Source: Antilocapra americana (taxonomy: Eukaryota > Chordata > Mammalia > Artiodactyla > Antilocapridae). Taken from it: a stretch of DNA of 64,000 nucleotides. Positions 10,524 to 21,994 of the stretch are shown piece by piece. The notes beneath the pieces were generated by a model. That model ran no database searches and had not been told where the DNA came from. It was given only the letters and a program-made list of their open reading frames with translations. The number at the start of each line of letters is the position of its first letter. Within the stretch, counting starts at the first letter, position 1. The position numbers were made by a program, and so were the translations under genes. The stretch spans positions 3,694,201-3,758,200 of the forward strand of contig ML660774.1 in NCBI GenBank assembly GCA_007570785.1, written 5' to 3'.

Positions 10524-10695
10524 CTAGACTTGTGGTTTGGGGAATAATACATTAGGTTTGTAATCAATTATGGATGAAATGTCTAGTCCATATTTTTCCA
10601 CATCATCTACCAACCGCGCATCCCTCCTGCCAGAGCCGATTATGGAAGTAGCACCTCTTCTGTCATAACTGTCTAGACCCAGAAGAGTATGATAC
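10524..10695 (-). CDS. Candidate terminal coding exon, unrecognised protein
   Basis: On the minus strand a pyrimidine-rich stretch ending TTGCTGTTCTGCAG precedes an open frame that starts in phase 2 (one base, then TAT CAT ACT) and runs 56 codons to TAG at 10524-10526. The peptide is hydrophilic and non-repetitive. It includes DSYDRRGATSIIGSGRRD and, later, EKYGLDISSIIDYKP, which looks like genuine protein rather than AT-rich noise. Local CpGs (CCGCGC, GCCGAT on the plus strand) are also retained. I do not recognise the family and assign no function. It could be the last exon of a minus-strand gene whose other exons lie at higher coordinates, an exon relic, or chance. The neighbouring candidate at 11791-11960 starts in phase 1 and has its own stop, so the two do not simply join. 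Confidence 0.35.
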
Positions 10696-11790
10696 CTGCA
10701 GAACAGCAATTAGCATCAGAAATCAGTCATCTTTAGGCTGTGTTTTCTAGAGTTCATCTAGAAAAAAAAATCCTCCAATTGAGTCTGTGTGTATGCGTGC
10801 CCACATACACACACTGGTATTTATTTGTAGTCTGTTGAACTGGAAACCTGACATTTTCTGCTTGTGTCTGAAAGCAGAACAAATCAGTCTGGTTAAACCC
10901 CTGAAAATAAGAATGTGACATCCCAGTGACACACAGGAAAGCAATTAGATTTGAAGTATTTCTTAATGTTAAAAAATCCATATTAGCATATATAAATTGG
11001 CTGATTACCTAGTGCAAACCTACTGTGGTTGTTATAAAGGTTACTGAAATTTTATGCTCAAACAATCAAGAAATCTTAGTGAAAAAATAATGGTAACAAT
11101 AAAAGAATGTACTTTCCAGAGCTAATTTTATATATCAGACATTTTTAACACTGCTTGAACTAATATTTTTATTAATGCAATTGATAAATATCTAAGGTAT
11201 TGCCCCTAAAATGCAATTTGGATTTATAAAATAATATAACTTCTTTCAGCTTGTAGATGACTCAAAGGGAAGAAACATATATAATTGAACTATTCAACAG
11301 TCCTGGTTTATGCAGTCATGGAGCATTTGCACATTCTACATTTGTGGAAACATTACAGAGACTTATTCCTTGTTGATTCTAAATGTACACCAAAAAAGTA
11401 GCAAAGTTAAAGAAAACCTTTCTTTGTCATGACTTTAATACTGGACTATTTCATAATCACTCTTTTTGTGTGTGACAACTACATGCATTTGTTACCATTG
11501 ATAAGGGTAAATATAAAATATGAAAATAGGTGTTAAAAAATGATAACCAGCAAAACACGACTCCCAAGTTGTGTGGGACTTCTTAACCTGTAGACTTTTC
11601 AAAATAGTCTACAGGTTAGACAAAATGAAAATCCCCATTCTCCAGGAACCTACTATCTGGATGAGGGCAGATCAGACAGCACATCTTCCTGCAGGCTATG
11701 TCGCCTGTGTGTTCTGGAGTCACACCAGCTCACTTTGGGAGAAATTCCAAAGTGGCATAGGTGACTTCTGGTGAGGAGTCAGGGAAAAGT
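10696..11790. other. Unassigned sequence; possible intron
   Basis: No repeat family recognised. It would be intronic if the flanking exon-like frames belong to one minus-strand gene. A 67-codon plus-strand frame at 11571-11774 has no supporting signals. Confidence 0.35.
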
Positions 11791-11960
11791 TCATGAGTGG
11801 AGAGGTTTCTCCTGCCCCAGGCTTTTCATTAATAATAGTTCCTGCGTTTTCTTCATTTTATCTTCTGCATAAGCATTCCTTGGAAAAGCTCTAACAACTG
11901 GTGCTTCTAGTAGGTATTCTATTACCTTATCTGGAGGCTCCTCTATGATCATGTGAATAC
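11791..11960 (-). CDS. Candidate terminal coding exon, unrecognised protein
   Basis: The minus strand reads TTTCTTTTTTTTCTTTCCCTAG, a strong polypyrimidine tract and acceptor, broken here as TTTCTTTTTTTT / CTTTCCCTAG. It then enters an open frame in phase 1 (GT ATT CAC ATG) of 55 codons ending TGA at 11791-11793. The peptide includes IIEEPPDKVIEYLLEAP and AFPRNAYAEDKMKKTQ, with a charged amphipathic character typical of real protein. A second GT lies after 'CCAGATAAG' (AAG|GTAATA), so the exon could instead end early and be internal. I do not recognise the family. Alternatives are a decayed exon or a fragment of an uncharacterised retrocopy. Confidence rests only on splice signals and composition. 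Confidence 0.35.
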
Positions 11961-12493
11961 CTAGGGAAAGAAAAAAAAGAAAGACCATGTTTTGCTCATC
12001 TTCATGTCCAATCCTGAGAAGCCTGGGATACTGACCGCTATTTATTTAAATCTTTAACAATACATGCTGTGCTGAATTATTTTTGCTGACATGAGATTTA
12101 TCTCTGTCAGTGCTACCTGTTCTTCAATATTATTAAGGCAAAGACTGAACCTAACAACGCTTAAAAATTCATAATTTGTATATTGTACTTGAAAATATAG
12201 CTCTCACCGAGCATTTCTGCAATAAAAATAGCATATGATTATGTTTCTTTACTGGATTTAATAAGTTAGTATAATCAAAACCCATTAAAACCAGCTTTCC
12301 CTAAATTCAAAGAATGTCCTCTTTGACAACTGTTTTCATATAATAGGCTGAAGTGTCTTTTAGCCTTCGCTGGCTGTAAGGAGAAACATTAATTAGCAGG
12401 CAATTGCTATTTTAATCATGAAATAAAAAATAAGTATTTCATTTACAGTTTACTTACTATCCCTCAGTTGTCTTTATGGCACAAGTCATCATG
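11961..12493. other. Unassigned sequence
   Basis: Apart from the polypyrimidine tract (minus strand) next to 11961, nothing is recognised. Confidence 0.45.
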
Positions 12494-12505
12494 CAGGAAT
12501 ATTGT

Positions 12506-12695
12506 GAAGTGAAGGAAGCGAAGTCCCTCAGTCATGCCCGACTCTGTATGGCTCCTCCATCCACGGGATTTTCCAGGCAAGAGTACTGGAGTGGGTGGCC
12601 ATTTCCTTCTCCAGGAGATCTTCCCGACCCAGGGATTGAACCCAGGTCTCCCGCATTGTAGGCAGATGCTTTACTGTCTGAGCCACCAGGGAAGT
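12506..12695 (-). mobile_element. Bov-tA SINE with exact target-site duplication
   Basis: Antisense Bov-tA ending on the plus strand in 'tctgagccaccagggaagt', the reverse of the RNA polymerase III-derived 5' end. It is flanked by a perfect 12-bp direct repeat CAGGAATATTGT at 12494-12505 and 12696-12707. The intact duplication marks it as one of the younger insertions here. Confidence 0.93.
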
Positions 12696-12799
12696 CAGGA
12701 ATATTGTCCATAGGCTAAATGTGAAAACGGGTATGAAGAACTAGGATCCAAATTACCCAGTTTGGGTTTAGTTTGTCACATAGGCGGTTTAAATATTAG

Positions 12800-13165
12800 T
12801 TTCTGATGGCTGTTGTAACAAAATAACTGCAATCAATTTAGAATGGCAATCAATGCCTCAGATTTATTATCTTGCAGTTCTCGAGACCAAGTCAAAGATG
12901 ATAGGAGGAGTTGCTTCTCTCATGGAGACTCCAGGGAAGAATTCATTTCTGTGCAATTTCTAGCATCTATAGGATTGACCAAAAGCCTCCTTCAGGTTTT
13001 TTCATATTGTGTAACAGAGAAATCCGGAAGAACTTTTGGCCAACCCCAGAGATGCTGCCTTTGTTTCTTGGCCCCTGCCCTTCAGCTCTCCTCCTTCTGA
13101 TTCTAGTGTCGCAGCTAGCCCGACTCTTGGCTTCCTTGTTTCTGTTACAAGGACCCCTGTGATTA
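12800..13165 (+). repeat. Ancient mammalian interspersed repeat
   Basis: Contains 'gatggctgttgtaacaaaat', 'gatttattatcttgcagtt', 'gcttctctcatggagactcc', and 'acaaggacccctgtgattat', the order seen in the common old repeat whose distal part lies at 1-262. Family name not assigned with confidence. Three overlapping open frames (12843-13254) are shadows within it. Confidence 0.5.
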
Positions 13166-13989
13166 TTCTAGATTTCCTGAATAGTCACAACATAACCTTC
13201 CCATCTGAAAACACAAAGCTTAAATACATCTGCAGGGTCTCTGTTTTTATGTAAGCAAATCTTTCATGAAGTAGATTGTGAACTTTTTTGAAGTGTCATT
13301 ATTAATTGAGGAAAGATTTCTCCCAAATGAAAGCAATTTAGATACCTCTTCTATTAACTCTTGGCCGTCTCAGGGTGGGGAAACCAGGGGTAAAGGAGAT
13401 AGGTGGTACTGGTCTCATTTCCATTTGGAAAATCCATAGCTATTAAGATTGTGCATTTTCACTTGGAATGGAAGGATAAAGTATCCTCTAGTTAGACCTT
13501 TATATAGGTATCTTTGCTCTCACATTTTAAACTCTCTTAGAACAAATAACCAGATTACTTTAGAAACTTTTTGTAAGGTAAGACTGAAAATAGTGATTGT
13601 CAGGTATTGATTTTGCTTTTCTCCTGAGGCTGCCAGAAGTTGTCATGAACATATATATTTCCTAGAATTGATTTGATTTGAAAGAGAATACATAATGTGA
13701 AACTTATAGCAGTAACTCTTGAAAACCTAAAATCTTTATTTTTCATGAAATCATTTTTTGCTTGGTCAATATCAGTAGATTTCTTAATTATTAATATTTA
13801 TGTTCAACATAACTTAATCAACTTTTATATACTTATATTCAAGCTGATTGAGGATGTGACTTTCTCTTTCCTTTTTGTGCATCCTTTTTTAGTTGATTAT
13901 TTTCATTAAGATTGGAAATCATGTCTTTTTAATACTGTAGTATAAAGTCTTCCTCTTAAAAGGATATATTTCTGACACTTAAACTCTAT
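13166..13989. other. Unassigned sequence
   Basis: AT-rich, single-copy looking sequence with no supported feature. Confidence 0.5.
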
Positions 13990-14182
13990 GTTTTGAATCC
14001 CAATCCAGGGATTGAACCTAGATTAGCCACATGGCAGGCAGCTTCTTTACCAGCTGAGCCACAAGAGAAGCCAAAGAATATTGGAGTGGGTTACCTAGGG
14101 GATCTTCCTGACACAGGAATCCAACAGGAGTATCCTGCATTGCAGGCAGATTGTTTACTAACTCAGTTATCAGGGAAGCCCT
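13990..14182 (-). mobile_element. Bov-tA SINE composite (two partial copies)
   Basis: Two antisense Bov-tA 5' parts occur in succession: one ending 'ccagctgagccacaagagaa' near 14070, and a second ending 'actcagttatcagggaagcc' near 14181. They are joined through 'aatattggagtgggttacct'. This is the tandem head-to-tail arrangement also seen at 48101-48420. Confidence 0.85.
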
Positions 14183-14227
14183 TGAATCAGAGCAGGAAGC
14201 TTAAAATCATAAATACCCTGTTTGGTG

Positions 14228-14452
14228 TGCTGTGCTGTGAAGATGCTTCAGTCATGTGTGACTCTTTGTAACCCTATGGATTGTAGCCCACCAGGCTGCT
14301 CTGTCCATGCGATTATCTAGGCAAGAACGATGGAGTGGATTTCCATGCCCTCCTCCAGGAGATGTTCCTAACCCATGGATTGAGCCTGTGTCTCTTATGT
14401 CTCCTGCATTGGCAGACAGATTGTCTATCACTAGTACCACCTGGGAAGCTCA
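14228..14452 (-). mobile_element. Bov-tA2-type SINE
   Basis: Antisense copy from 'gatgcttcagtcatgtgtga' to 'taccacctgggaagctc'. It carries the extra 'gtgtctcttatgtctcctgc' segment characteristic of the longer Bov-tA variant. Confidence 0.9.
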
Positions 14453-14471
14453 ATAACTACCCTTTGTGTTT

Positions 14472-14669
14472 GTTAGTCAGTCATGTCTGACTCTTTGCAA
14501 CCTCATGGACTGTAGCTCACCGGGCTCCTATATCCATGGAATTCTCCAGGCAAGAATACTGGAATAGGTTCCATTGCCTTTTCCAGGGGATCTTCCTGAC
14601 CCAGGGATCGAACCTGGGTCTCTCACATTGCAGGCAGATTCTTTACTGTCTGAACCACCAGGGAAGCCC
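14472..14669 (-). mobile_element. Bov-tA SINE
   Basis: Nearly full-length antisense copy from 'agtcagtcatgtctgactct' to 'ctgaaccaccagggaagccc'. Less diverged than its neighbours. Confidence 0.92.
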
Positions 14670-14699
14670 AATAAATACCCTACCTGTCTTTAACTTCAG

Positions 14700-15852
14700 A
14701 ATATAAATTGCCAACACCCACTGGATCATCAAAAAAGCAAGAGAGTTCCAGAAAAATATCTATTTCTGCTTTATTGACTATGCCAAAGCCTTTGACTGTG
14801 TGGATCACAATAAACTGTGGAAAGTTCTGAAAGAGATGGGAATACCAGACCATCTCATTTGCCTCTTGAGAAACCTGTATGCAGGTCAGGTGCAACAGTT
14901 AGAACTGGACATGGAACAACAGATTGGCTCCAAATAGGAAAAGGAGTACGTCAAGGCTGTATATTGTCACCCTGCTTATTTAACTTATATGCAGAGTACA
15001 TCATGAGAAACACTGGGCTGGAGGAATCACAAGCTGGAAATAGATTACCAGGAGAAATATCAGTAACCTCAGATATGCAGATGACACCACCCTTAAGACA
15101 GAAAGTGAAGAAGAACTAAAGAGCCTCTTGATGAAAGTGAAAGAGGAGAATGAAACAGTTTGTCTAAAGCTCAACATTCAGAAAACCAAGATCATGGCAT
15201 CTGGTCCCATCACATCATGGCAAATAGATGGGAAAACAGTGGAAACCATGGCAGACTTTATTTTTGGGGGCTCCAAAATCACTGCAGATGGTGACTGCAG
15301 CCATGAAATTAAAACATGCTTACTCCTTGGAAGGAAAGATATGACCAATCTAGACAGCATATTAAAAAGCAGAGACATTACTTTGCCAACAAAGTTTCAT
15401 CTAGTCAAGCCTATGGTTTCCCAGTAGTCACGTATGGATGTGAGAGTTGGACTAGAAAGAAAGCTGAGCACCAAAGAATAAATGCTTTTGAACTGTATTT
15501 TTGGAGAAGACTCTTGAGAGTCCCTTGGACTGCAAGGAGATCCAACCAGTCTATCTTAAGGGAGATCAGTCCTAGGTGTTCATTGGAAGGACTGATGTTG
15601 AAGCTGAAACACCAATACTTTGGCCATCTGATGTGAAGAACAGACTCATTGGAAAAGACCCTGATGCTGGGAAAGATTGAGGGCAGGAGGAGAAGGGGAC
15701 GACGGAGGATGAGATGGTTGGATGGCATCACCGACTCAATGGACATGTGTTTGGGTGGACTCTGGGAGTTGGTGATGGACAGGGAGGCCTGGCATGCTGC
15801 GATTCATGAAGTCCCAAAGAGTCGGACATGACTGAGCGACTGAACTGACTGA
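14700..15852 (+). mobile_element. BovB LINE, 1.15-kb sense copy with RT domain
   Basis: Sense BovB covering the reverse-transcriptase palm to the 3' end. At about 14770-14797 it encodes FIDYAKAFD (palm motif A). Around 14940-15000 it encodes GVRQGCILSPCLFNLYAEY (motif B region). The usual YADDT motif has decayed to 'YADDT'-like codons broken by a frameshift near 15070. The C-terminal part encodes [20 protein letters not shown], and the element ends CGACTGAACTGACTG. Several frameshifts show that it is dead. It begins right after three antisense SINEs. Confidence 0.95.
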
Positions 15853-16764
15853 TCTCACTATTTATTTGGTTTATAAAAAGTTTATTTGGTTTATAGATAA
15901 CTTGAACAATTTTATAGTAGTTCAAAATGTTATAGCTTCATTTTATAATCATTTACCTTCCTGATAGTCAAGCTACTTTCTAGAGTGTTTTATCATCTAT
16001 AATAAAAACTTTTGAGGGACAAATTCCCTATGTGTTTTCAAACGAAGATTTAGGTAACATTACAAAAGTTGAAAATAGATGTTCCATTTAATGACTAGTG
16101 TCATTAAATATTCAGCATTTCTCTCAACTTGAAAGTGTCAAATACACTTTGGGGAATGTTCATGCGATGCGGTTATTTTGTGCTAGAAATACAGAAATGT
16201 CATTATCTAAGAAAAGTGAGTTTTGAGGAATACCTTCTATTTACCTTAATCAAAATGTAAGATGCTTTCCAATTGATTTTGGTAAATGGTTTCTATGACA
16301 TTAGCCACAGTGGTCATTAATTTATATAATAATAGTCCAGTGTATATTTGGATCCTTTCTGTTTTTCAGAACTAAAGAAATGGTGTTGGCTAGTTTTCTG
16401 CTTTATGAGCCTCTGCAAGAACAAATATGCTCATAAAATGAACATTAAAAGTTCTTCAATTACATTCCTACTTCCTTTAGCACCACAGCCTCTTAATAAG
16501 CTTTTTTCAGGTGTTTCTGCTCCATATTCATTTAATTTCTTCATGATTTACATGAAATCCTGTTACAAATAGCAGCAGAATTATAAACAAGTTCATTCAC
16601 TGAGTCCTTACAGGAACTTATTTCACTATATGGAAAGAAAACTAATTTGTGTTTAATATCTTCACTTTTTTCAGCTTTAAGAAAACCACTGAAATGTCAT
16701 ACATACATTTATATGCAGGTACATTTAACAAATATACATAAATATTTTAATTACAAAGGAAGAT
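15853..16764. other. Unassigned AT-rich sequence
   Basis: Starts with a small direct repeat of TTTATTTGGTTTATA (about 15860-15896). No gene or named repeat is seen after it. Confidence 0.5.
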
Positions 16765-16900
16765 TCCCAAGATTATCTAGTCCAACCCTCTTTTTATATA
16801 TTGCTCAAGCTAGGTAGTCACATACCTGAAGTGAGATGAGAGCAGGTTCAGCTCCAGGACTCTGATGTCTTTACCCTAGGTTAAGTCCATCATCTGGTCA
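16765..16900 (-). mobile_element. MIR-like old SINE fragment
   Basis: Shows 'gattatctagtccaaccctc', 'gctaggtagtcacatacctg' and 'ctccaggactctgatgtct', a decayed version of the antisense MIR order. Weak, because no core is clearly preserved. Confidence 0.35.
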
Positions 16901-17584
16901 ATTATGCTGCCTTCTTGACAACATATGCAGTGAGCAATATAAAGCCTGACTGTGCATGATACACCTGGGCTGGGGGCCCCATTGACTCCTTCTGATACTG
17001 AACTTGACACTCCATCACGTTCCTGCTGCAGCTGTCATTGTGACCTGTCACTTGCCTGACACTTTGGTAGCTATATGCCTCACACAGTATGAGTCCAGGC
17101 AGAATGTCACTTTAATTATGTGTGTGTGTGTGTGTGTATTGTCTTCTTTATCATTGCTAGATAATGCACAAGTGATGGATACAATAATGAATATGTGTCA
17201 AACTGGTTATGGTCATAGTCTCTTGTGTTTGCCTGTGTCTTCATGCTTGTTTATTTCTTTTTAAATATCTGATCATTTCATCATTTGGATTTTGGTTATT
17301 GAGCCTGCCTTCTCCCAGTGTTGGAATTTTTTCACCAGTGTCTTTTTACCTTTTGCCTTCTTGAAGGATTTTTGTTCTTTAATCTGCTTTGGTATTTTTT
17401 TCTGGCTTTGTTTCATAATCCTCTTTTTCTGAGCTTTTTGCTTTATGTTACATATAAGAGTTTAAAGCTATAGTTTCAATATTTAGTTTTTAAGCAATTT
17501 TTTTTTATTAAGTAACAAGTGTTCATTGATTCATGAGCACTACAACTGAAACTAATAAAATAGCTCAAGTTTGGTGTATTGTAA
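16901..17584. other. Unassigned sequence with (TG)n
   Basis: Holds a dinucleotide repeat of TG at 17119-17137. The T-rich stretch at 17240-17520 could be a very old antisense L1, but I cannot support it. Confidence 0.5.
17119..17137. repeat. (TG)n microsatellite
   Basis: Uninterrupted TG dinucleotides, 9 units, between ATTA and TATTG. Confidence 0.95.
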
Positions 17585-17780
17585 TATTTGAAGTCAACCA
17601 GAGATGGGGTTTAAATGCCAGGTCTGTCCCATGGTTACAGCTATATGATGGTGAAAAAATGACTTAGGTACTTGTAATTTAAATTTTCTTCTCTACACAA
17701 TGGAAAAAATAGTAACTTAAAAAGAATATTGTGGAAATTACTGAGACACTTCTTGATAAGATTTTGGAATGCATAATATC
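17585..17780 (+). mobile_element. MIR SINE, diverged
   Basis: Order 'gagatggggtttaaatgcca', 'ggttacagctatatgatggt', 'atgacttaggtacttgtaat', 'cttctctacacaatggaaaa' fits a decayed sense MIR (tRNA-related part, then core). The 3' end is lost. Confidence 0.5.
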
Positions 17781-18179
17781 CTTACTGCAGAGTGGCTAAT
17801 TTTCATTCACCAATTTGAAAATAGAATTTATTTAACAAAATGGGAGATGGTCTGAGAAGTCAGATATAGGTTAATAAGCTTAAAGGCCCAGGCCAAGGGA
17901 AAAATTCTTTAAAAAATGATTAAGTCCCTCTTCCCAAAGCTTCTGAAATAATTTTCTTTCTTAGAAAGCTTCAATCTTTTCTCAAAGGAAAGAATAGCCT
18001 TCTGGACTCAGCCTCATCCATTTAATTAGCATATGTTTTAGTGGGTCTCAGGTTCTTCTCCATAGATTATGAGGAGATGAACAATGTTTATTTGTGAAAT
18101 TTGTGAGATCTTCACAAAAATAACAGTGATTATTCTAGGGCTTTCTGGTTCTCATATCCTGATTGTAAAATATTGAAAA
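17781..18179. other. Unassigned sequence
   Basis: No supported feature. Confidence 0.5.
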
Positions 18180-18375
18180 CATTATCACTTGTGTATGTTA
18201 TATTTTGCTTGTGAATTTGTTTAGGATTTACCTTGCCCCTAATATAAGTTGCATGAGTAAAGAGAGAGGTATTGGAGATTTTATCAACCACACTGTCTCC
18301 AGTGGCTAGGAAGATGCATAGCATACTATAGATGCTTCACTAGTATATACTGGGTGAGTGGGTGGATGGATGCAC
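18180..18375 (+). mobile_element. L2 LINE 3' end
   Basis: 'cttgcccctaatataagttg' plus 'catgagtaaagagagaggt' matches the L2 'cactagactgtaagctccatgagggcaggg' zone. It ends 'gcatagcatactatagatgc ... gtgagtgggtggatggatg', equivalent to the L2 terminus with its TGAATGA-like tail. Confidence 0.6.
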
Positions 18376-20519
18376 TTCAAGTATTAGATAATCTGCTACA
18401 GAGGTTTTAATGACTAGTTTTCAGGCATTAATCTTTCTTCAGTAATTTAAGTAAAACAAGATTTTCCAAACCCTAATGATTCTTGAGATTTTGTTTTCAA
18501 CACATTGTTAGTCATGAGTTTATATATCTTCAATAAAATATGAAGTTTGTTAAATATAAGCAGAGAACTTAGCCCAGTTACTAAATGCTGAATAAATATT
18601 AAATATTAGTCATCAGTTAGTTTACTAAGAAACTTAAAATCATCAAATCTTGAAATAAAAGTTTTCAATTTTTTGGTAGTCTACAAAAAAGAGATTTTTT
18701 TTTATCATAACAAGGTAAACAGCTAAGAGCTATCTCAAATTTCATGTGTGTCTAATATTTGACTCCATGGACAGCTTTGCTTTTAAGATGTAGCAGAAGA
18801 TATTTCAGCTTGATTATTAAGAATGATTAGGGTTCCTTCTTGTTTTGCAAAATACAGCGTTATTAGAGAATTTTTATAACAACAGCTATCAATAATGATG
18901 AGTTTAGATGGATCCAGAGTAAGTTAAGTAAAATGACAGTAGAATTTCATTTATCATTTTTTGCTATAAATGAGCTACAAATATTCATTCTGAGCTTGAA
19001 CATGGTACCTTTTAAAATGCCCATTGTACAATACAACAGAAATTAAACTGAAATAATACTTTAAAAAATATTAAAACGAGTTACTGCCATCTGTTTTCAT
19101 CGGGGTGTTAATGTACATGAAATGCATCTTATTATAAAGTAGGAACAGCTGGCAATAGAGTAGTAATTTCTTTGACTGTACTTTTTGAATAAAGATTACC
19201 TGGACACAATGATTTATTGTAATAGGAGCTAGAGTGGTAATTACACAACTGATAAATGTATTGGAAATAATGCCCTGTATACACATTTCTAATTTGTTAT
19301 TTTAAAGTTTTTGTGTATATAATTCAGCTGATGGCTTTAAATAAAATTTAAATGGATTAACCTGAAATATATATTTAAAAGAAAAATTCTTCACTCTGAA
19401 CTCTTTAGAGGAATGATAGGAAATTTGAGCTATAAATGATACTGTGCATGTTTCAAATAGTTTCAGTGATGTTTGAAGTAAAAACTCAATTTTTAAATTC
19501 ACCAAAGATATCTTTTTGTAACTTACATTTTTGCAATGCATAGTGAATGCATCATTATGGAAAATTTTGAGAGTGCCATTAAAAATGTGTTCTCTACATT
19601 AAAATGAAATAAAATTTCCTACCAACACATTAGATGGTGTTATTTTGCAGTTTAATATTAACTAGGATAGAGTATAACATTCTTCAGTGACCTTGTTAAA
19701 AATAACTAAAATGTGAACATAATTTTTAAATGAAAATATTATTTAATCATTTTAAAAGCTACATCTTTTGACATAGTTATAATCATTTTCATTGAGAAAG
19801 AGATTTATTGTTTCTTTTATGTCATTCTCATTAACTTGTATAAGGCATGCTTATATAACTTAACTAAAATATAACAAGATTCTTCGCCTTTCACAAATGT
19901 AATTTACAGAAGAGCAGAAGATAAGCCAGTACTCAGTATTACACTGAAATGAATCATCATTGATAACTGCACTTCTTCCTCTCTGCTTAGCTTTTTATCT
20001 TTTCTCTTCATAATGTACTTGTGGATGATGAGTAATTTGAAATGGATTCCATTCTAACAATTATACAAACTGCTCCACTCCTATTTCCTGACGAGCTAGA
20101 TTTAGGTGGAAAGAAGTGCAGGAATAGCACAGAAGAACTCCTCCTAGAGCAGAGTGTGAATGTTCGGGAAGACCTGTTGGCTGATGTTGGCTGGGTAGTG
20201 ATTTGAAGAGATGGGGAAAAGAACCAAGGCCTTGCAATATGTCCATCCAGGGCAGAGCCTCATTCACATGCAAACTCTGGGAAGGAAGGTAAAATGTGTG
20301 TGGAGCATAGCAGAGGAGCACACAAACAGTAACTTAGCATTTCATTCATGCTGTTGTTAATATTTTAATTACTCTTGTTTATAACTCTCGAAACTACCTT
20401 TCTTTTATCGCTGATGAAGTTTGCCAGTCGACTTTGCCAATGAGGACACTGAGCTGGAGACATCAGAATGGTACTTGTATATGCAGACAGGGCTGCATCA
20501 GATTCACCTTTCTTGCTGC
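18376..20519. other. Unassigned AT-rich sequence
   Basis: Over 2 kb of AT-rich DNA without a recognised recent repeat. Minus-strand frames at 19071-19541 and 20061-20321 have no domain, splice support or codon signature. Confidence 0.5.
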
Positions 20520-20604
20520 TTTCTGGAGAAGGCACTGGCGACCCGCTCCAGTGCTCTTGCCTGGAAAATCCCATGGATGGAGGAGCCTGGCGGGCTGCCA
20601 TCTA
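20520..20604 (+). mobile_element. Bov-A type SINE fragment
   Basis: Sense monomer piece: 'ggagaaggcactggcgaccc', 'gctccagtgctcttgcctgg', 'aaaatcccatggatggagga', 'gcctggcgggctgcca'. The left and right ends are absent. Confidence 0.88.
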
Positions 20605-21449
20605 CCATTGAAAAAACAGAATGGTTACTTCCTATCAAGGATATAAATTATACAATAAAAAAGATGGAAATGCTAGGAAGGCATTTATGATTAAAGTTTG
20701 GAAGCGTGATCTTTGCATTCTGCTTTTACAAGTAACCTTCAGCAATTTATTTATAGATTTCCTTGTTGCAGAGTTCATTGGGGTAAGCACTAATTTCTAA
20801 AGGTACAGTTTATTTAGTCATGGCAAAGATACAAATGATAATCCTATCAGCAGTTCAGAAGGAAAAAATGGATACCTTGAGACAAGGCAATTGTGTAACC
20901 CTGAGGCTTCCCCAGAAAAATATTGCCATGATGTCGTGGTACCAGAGAACTTAATTTCTGACAGCTTTGATCTTGAATTTGTTACTGCATGTACAGTAGC
21001 AGCGTGATTGTTAGGATTCATTGTGGACCTGATTCTCTATTGATTTTCCACCCATATTGGGTATATGTTGAAAAATCTAAGGCTGCTTTGAAGTTGCTGG
21101 AGAGCCGTGTGCAAATGGTATGTTTCTTGCATTGATCACAATGCAGAATTGACTCTTACCATCTTAAAAAGGTACTCACAATACTCAGTCAGAGAAATAA
21201 GATGTATTATTTATGCAGAAACTTGGACAGAGAGCTTCAGTGTTTCCAGGATGAAGTACGCTTCCAAAAGAGATATCACATACATAAATAGTGATATTTA
21301 GTACTCAAAACATTGCCTGTTCTCTCTTGTAGAAACAGGTTGTAGGGATGCTTCATGTTTTTGCCTTGTTTTCAGATGTAAAGTGTAGACAGGAAGGTTT
21401 CTGATGGAAGAAGTGAAAGGTTTGGAGGTTTAGATACTGGACTTAAGAG
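20605..21449. other. Unassigned sequence
   Basis: No supported gene or repeat. Confidence 0.5.
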
Positions 21450-21759
21450 CAGAAGTTTAGAAACTACAGCCTATAGGCCAAGTGTGGTCACTGCTTGTTT
21501 CTCTATGGCTTGCAATTTTTTTTTTAATTTTAAAAGGTTAAAAAATAGTTTGTTACCACTGCAAATGATTTACAATTGCCAATTGACATTTCGGTGACTA
21601 TAGCTAAAATTTTACTGAAACAGACTGGCTTCATTTACCTGTGGTCTGTGGCTGCCTTTGTTTGAAACAGCAGAGATAAGTAGATGTGACAGGCAGTCAA
21701 GGCTGAAAATTCTCAAATACTTATTATATGGTTTTTGACAGAAAGTTTGCCAATCTCTG
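21450..21759 (+). mobile_element. Non-autonomous hAT relic (MER-type)
   Basis: Begins 'cagaagtttagaaactacag' plus 'cctataggccaagtgtggtc' and ends 'gacagaaagtttgccaatct' + CTG, matching the inverted ends of hAT-Charlie-type MER elements ('cagaggttggcaaac' ... 'gtttgccaacccctg'). Internal 'tggctgcctttgtttgaaac' and 'ggctgaaaattctcaaata' agree. The final bases serve as target for the Bov-tA that follows. Confidence 0.65.
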
Positions 21760-21967
21760 GGCTTCCCTGATGGCTCAGATAGCAAAGAGTCTGCTTACAA
21801 AGCAGAAGACCCAGGTTCAATGCCTGGGTTCAGAAGATCCCCTGGAGAAGGGAATGGCTACCCACTCCAGTATTCTTGCCTGGAGAATTCCATGGACAGA
21901 GGAGCCTGGTGGGCTACAATCCAAGGGATCTCAGGATTGGAAAAGACTGAGTAACCCTTTCACACTT
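21760..21967 (+). mobile_element. Bov-tA SINE, full-length sense
   Basis: Runs from 'ggcttccctgatggctcaga' to 'agactgagtaaccctttcac'. It is flanked by GCCAATCTCTG (21749-21759) and GCCAACCTCTG (21968-21978), an 11-bp target-site duplication with one mismatch. It inserted at the very tip of the hAT relic. Confidence 0.93.
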
Positions 21968-21994
21968 GCCAACCTCTGATTTAAGAATCAGGGG

